From: Friedmanniella sp. | GTDB taxonomy: Bacteria > Actinomycetota > Actinomycetes > Propionibacteriales > Propionibacteriaceae | DNA length: 8,126 nucleotides | Reading direction: 5' to 3' | Assembly (NCBI GenBank): GCA_025964935.1 | Contig: JAOPXW010000345.1 | Coordinates: 1-8,126 of the forward strand | Shown here: one piece after another, positions 7,215 through 8,126 of the stretch | Layout: every line of letters begins with the position of its first letter | Position numbering within the stretch: position 1 is the first letter of the stretch | Notes under the pieces: model-generated | Databases searched by the model: none | What the model saw: the letters and a program-made list of their open reading frames with translations, nothing else | What the model was told of the DNA's origin: nothing | Made by a program: the position numbers and the translations under genes

Positions 7215-7259
7215 CCGCCTCAGGGGCCCCGGCCGACCGTCCTGGGCCGGCTGAGGCGG
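7215..7259. promoter_or_regulatory. Large nested inverted repeat just upstream of chorismate mutase
   Basis: CCGCCTCAG (7215-7223) is perfectly inverted as CTGAGGCGG (7251-7259), and inside it GGCCC (7225-7229) pairs with GGGCC (7244-7248). The right arm ends nine bases before the putative -10 element and covers the region between -35 and -10. If transcription starts at the ATG, this acts as DNA (operator-like) and not as an RNA leader. If transcription starts upstream, it would form a strong hairpin in the leader. Symmetry is directly seen; function is unknown. Confidence 0.4.
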
Positions 7260-7267
7260 TCCGCCAC

Positions 7268-7273
7268 TACGCT
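7268..7273 (+). promoter_or_regulatory. Putative -10 element for leaderless chorismate mutase transcript
   Basis: TACGCT fits the actinobacterial TANNNT -10 pattern, and its last T lies seven bases before the A of the ATG at 7280. That is the spacing expected if the transcript begins at the start codon itself. No Shine-Dalgarno-like sequence precedes this ATG (GCTGACCTG), in line with leaderless translation. No good -35 hexamer is visible. Confidence 0.4.
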
Positions 7274-7279
7274 GACCTG

Positions 7280-7612
7280 ATGAACAGGGCGGTCGTGCCG
7301 GACGCGACAGGGGACCAGGTCCGGGCCGAGCTGGCGCGGCTGCGCAACAGCATCGACAACATGGACGCGGCCCTGGTGCACCTGCTGGCCGAGCGTTTCA
7401 AGATCACCCAGCAGGTGGGCGTGCTCAAGGCCGACCACGGGCTGCCCCCGGCCGACCCGGCGCGGGAGGCCCAGCAGATCGCCCGGCTCCGCTCGCTGGC
7501 CGAGGAGGCCCGGCTGGACCCGGAGTTCGCCGAGAAGTTCCTCAACTTCGTCGTGGCCGAGGTCGTACGCCACCACCAGGCTGTGCTGAGCGAGCGCCCG
7601 CCGGCGGGCTGA
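7280..7612 (+). CDS. Chorismate mutase, monofunctional AroQ type
   Basis: Cytoplasmic enzyme rearranging chorismate to prephenate, the first step towards phenylalanine and tyrosine. It is a 110-residue all-helical AroQ-class protein of the short form found in high-GC Gram-positives (LARLRNSIDNMDAALVHLL, then TQQVGVLKA and PPADPAREAQQ). Aligned with the E. coli P-protein mutase domain, the active-site residues are Arg22 (R11), Arg39 (R28), Lys50 (K39), Arg62 and Glu63 (R51, E52). The position of E. coli Gln88 falls on His99, followed by Gln100, in VVRHHQ. No prephenate dehydratase or dehydrogenase domain is fused. The ATG at 7280 lacks a Shine-Dalgarno and may be leaderless; GTG at 7295 with AGGG five bases upstream is an alternative that leaves the conserved core intact. 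It lies upstream of guaA in the same direction, separated by 104 bp, and diverges from the glycan operon. Confidence 0.95.
   Translation: MNRAVVPDATGDQVRAELARLRNSIDNMDAALVHLLAERFKITQQVGVLKADHGLPPADPAREAQQIARLRSLAEEARLDPEFAEKFLNFVVAEVVRHHQAVLSERPPAG
7596..7609 (+). repeat. 14-bp palindrome at the 3' end of chorismate mutase
   Basis: GCCCGCCGGCGGGC is a perfect palindrome ending immediately before the TGA stop, so it encodes the last residues and could also fold as a 5-bp stem with a CCGG loop. It might contribute to 3'-end formation, but no U-tract follows. Confidence 0.3.
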
Positions 7613-7654
7613 GCCGAGAACGGGGTCGTCGCCCTGTCCGCTGCCGCGTCGTCC

Positions 7655-7672
7655 CGGCCCGACCCCGGGCCG
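7655..7672 (+). terminator. Hairpin between chorismate mutase and guaA
   Basis: CGGCCC (7655-7660) pairs with GGGCCG (7667-7672) around a six-base loop and is followed after a few bases by CCCTTTAGACTTCTGGCTTT, mildly T-rich. It could end the chorismate mutase transcript; it also sits directly upstream of the guaA -10 element, so a regulatory role is equally possible. Confidence 0.35.
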
Positions 7673-7680
7673 CCACCCTT

Positions 7681-7686
7681 TAGACT
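7681..7686 (+). promoter_or_regulatory. Putative guaA -10 element
   Basis: TAGACT matches the TANNNT pattern and stands out as an AT-richer spot in the gap before guaA. Predicted transcription start is near 7693, giving a leader of roughly 24 nt that holds the ribosome-binding site. No convincing -35 is seen. Confidence 0.45.
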
Positions 7687-7705
7687 TCTGGCTTTCCGGA
7701 CGGCC

Positions 7706-7713
7706 GAAGAGGA
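7706..7713 (+). promoter_or_regulatory. guaA ribosome-binding site
   Basis: GAAGAGGA lies three bases before the ATG at 7717 (the GAGG core four bases before). It selects this start over the in-frame ATG at 7732, for which the spacing would be too long. Confidence 0.6.
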
Positions 7714-7716
7714 CTG

Positions 7717-8126
7717 ATGAGCCAGACCGAGATGGACAGCGCAGCCGGCCACGACCTGGTCATCGTGATCGACTTCGGGGCCCAGTACGCCCAACTGATC
7801 GCCCGACGGGTTCGTGAGGCCCACGTCTACTCCGAGATCATGCCGCACACGGCGACGGTGGCCGAGATCATGGCCCGGCGGCCCAAGGCAGTCATCCTCT
7901 CCGGCGGTCCCCAGTCGGTCTACGCCCCGGGGGCGCCGCAGGTCGACCCGCAGCTGTTCGAGTCCGGGGTGCCGGCCTTCGGGATCTGCTACGGCTTCCA
8001 GGCGATGGCCCGCGCGCTGGGCGGCGACGTGGAGCGGACCGGGCTGAGCGAGTTCGGCCGCACCTCCGCCCGGGTGGAGGTCCCCGGCACCCTGCTCGCC
8101 GGGCTGCCGCCCGAGCTGCGGGTGTG
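7717..8126 (+). CDS. guaA: GMP synthase (glutamine-hydrolysing), N-terminal part, cut by window edge
   Basis: GMP synthase makes GMP from XMP, ATP and glutamine in the cytoplasm, the last step of guanine nucleotide synthesis. About 136 codons are present, all from the class I glutamine amidotransferase domain; the frame is open to the window's end. Visible landmarks are the first strand and loop [18 protein letters not shown] (17-34), SGGPQSVY (62-69) of the oxyanion strand, and the nucleophile Cys91 in [10 protein letters not shown] (89-98). The catalytic His and Glu, the ATP pyrophosphatase domain and the dimerisation domain lie beyond the edge. The N-terminus carries about 12 residues before the conserved core, with the start fixed by the upstream GAAGAGGA. 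It probably has its own promoter (TAGACT at 7681). Assignment is essentially certain for what is visible. Confidence 0.98.
   Translation, partial: MSQTEMDSAAGHDLVIVIDFGAQYAQLIARRVREAHVYSEIMPHTATVAEIMARRPKAVILSGGPQSVYAPGAPQVDPQLFESGVPAFGICYGFQAMARALGGDVERTGLSEFGRTSARVEVPGTLLAGLPPELRV

Larger units (their letters stand above)
6594..7279. other. Long divergent intergenic region without a credible gene
   Basis: Nearly 700 bp separate the divergently transcribed glycan synthase and chorismate mutase. Open frames here encode Arg/Pro/Gly-rich strings with no recognisable motif and no ribosome-binding site, so I call none. What it does hold: a repeated CGGTGAT motif near the synthase start, a perfect GC palindrome at 6987-7004, an interrupted inverted repeat at 7013-7037, and a larger inverted repeat before the chorismate mutase. 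The promoter of the synthase operon must lie here, but I cannot place it. A TAGAGT hexamer on the minus strand (6911-6906) and a TTGAGG/TAGCAA pair with a 19-base gap (6906-6876, minus) are weak candidates. Confidence 0.6.

Noticed and set aside
6876..7280. A 134-codon plus-strand frame in the intergenic region
   Set aside because: No ribosome-binding site, no domain-like sequence, Arg/Pro/Gly-rich composition expected of random GC-rich DNA, and it runs through the inverted repeats and promoter of chorismate mutase.

Overview
The window is very GC-rich with strong G/C preference at third codon positions and looks like chromosomal DNA of a high-GC actinobacterium. Supporting signs are a chorismate mutase of the short high-GC Gram-positive AroQ type next to guaA, TANNNT-type -10 elements, a possible leaderless start, and a subtilase whose C-terminal part resembles those of secreted actinobacterial proteases. 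Genus cannot be fixed from the sequence alone.

Layout. (1) 2-1687, plus strand: the 3' part of a secreted subtilisin-like (S8) serine protease, open at the window's left edge. (2) 1688-1873: a convergent intergenic region with three hairpins that probably terminate transcription from both sides. (3) 1874-6593, minus strand: a three-gene operon, transcribed right to left, in which each gene overlaps the next by an ATGA. The order is a BcsA-like membrane family-2 glycosyltransferase, a short HlyD-like membrane-anchored adaptor, and a predicted lipoprotein glycoside hydrolase of family GH81 (endo-beta-1,3-glucanase). (4) 6594-7279: a non-coding divergent region of nearly 700 bp with several inverted repeats. 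(5) 7280-7612, plus: chorismate mutase (AroQ). (6) 7717 to the right edge, plus: the start of guaA (GMP synthase).

The operon is the main point of interest. A processive beta-glycan synthase, a HlyD-type partner and a hydrolase specific for beta-1,3-glucan, translationally coupled, suggest a dedicated system making a beta-1,3-containing glucan (curdlan-like or mixed-linkage). The GH81 enzyme would act as the editing or release hydrolase, as GH8 BcsZ does in cellulose operons. The synthase plus membrane-fusion-protein pairing recalls the rhizobial BgsA/BgsB mixed-linkage glucan system, but here it sits in a cell without a Gram-negative outer membrane, with no PilZ domain on the synthase and with a GH81 partner. 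Product identity is inference.

The chorismate mutase (aromatic amino acid branch) and guaA (purine synthesis) are housekeeping genes, each with its own likely promoter. The protease is not evidently linked to the operon; it merely converges on it.
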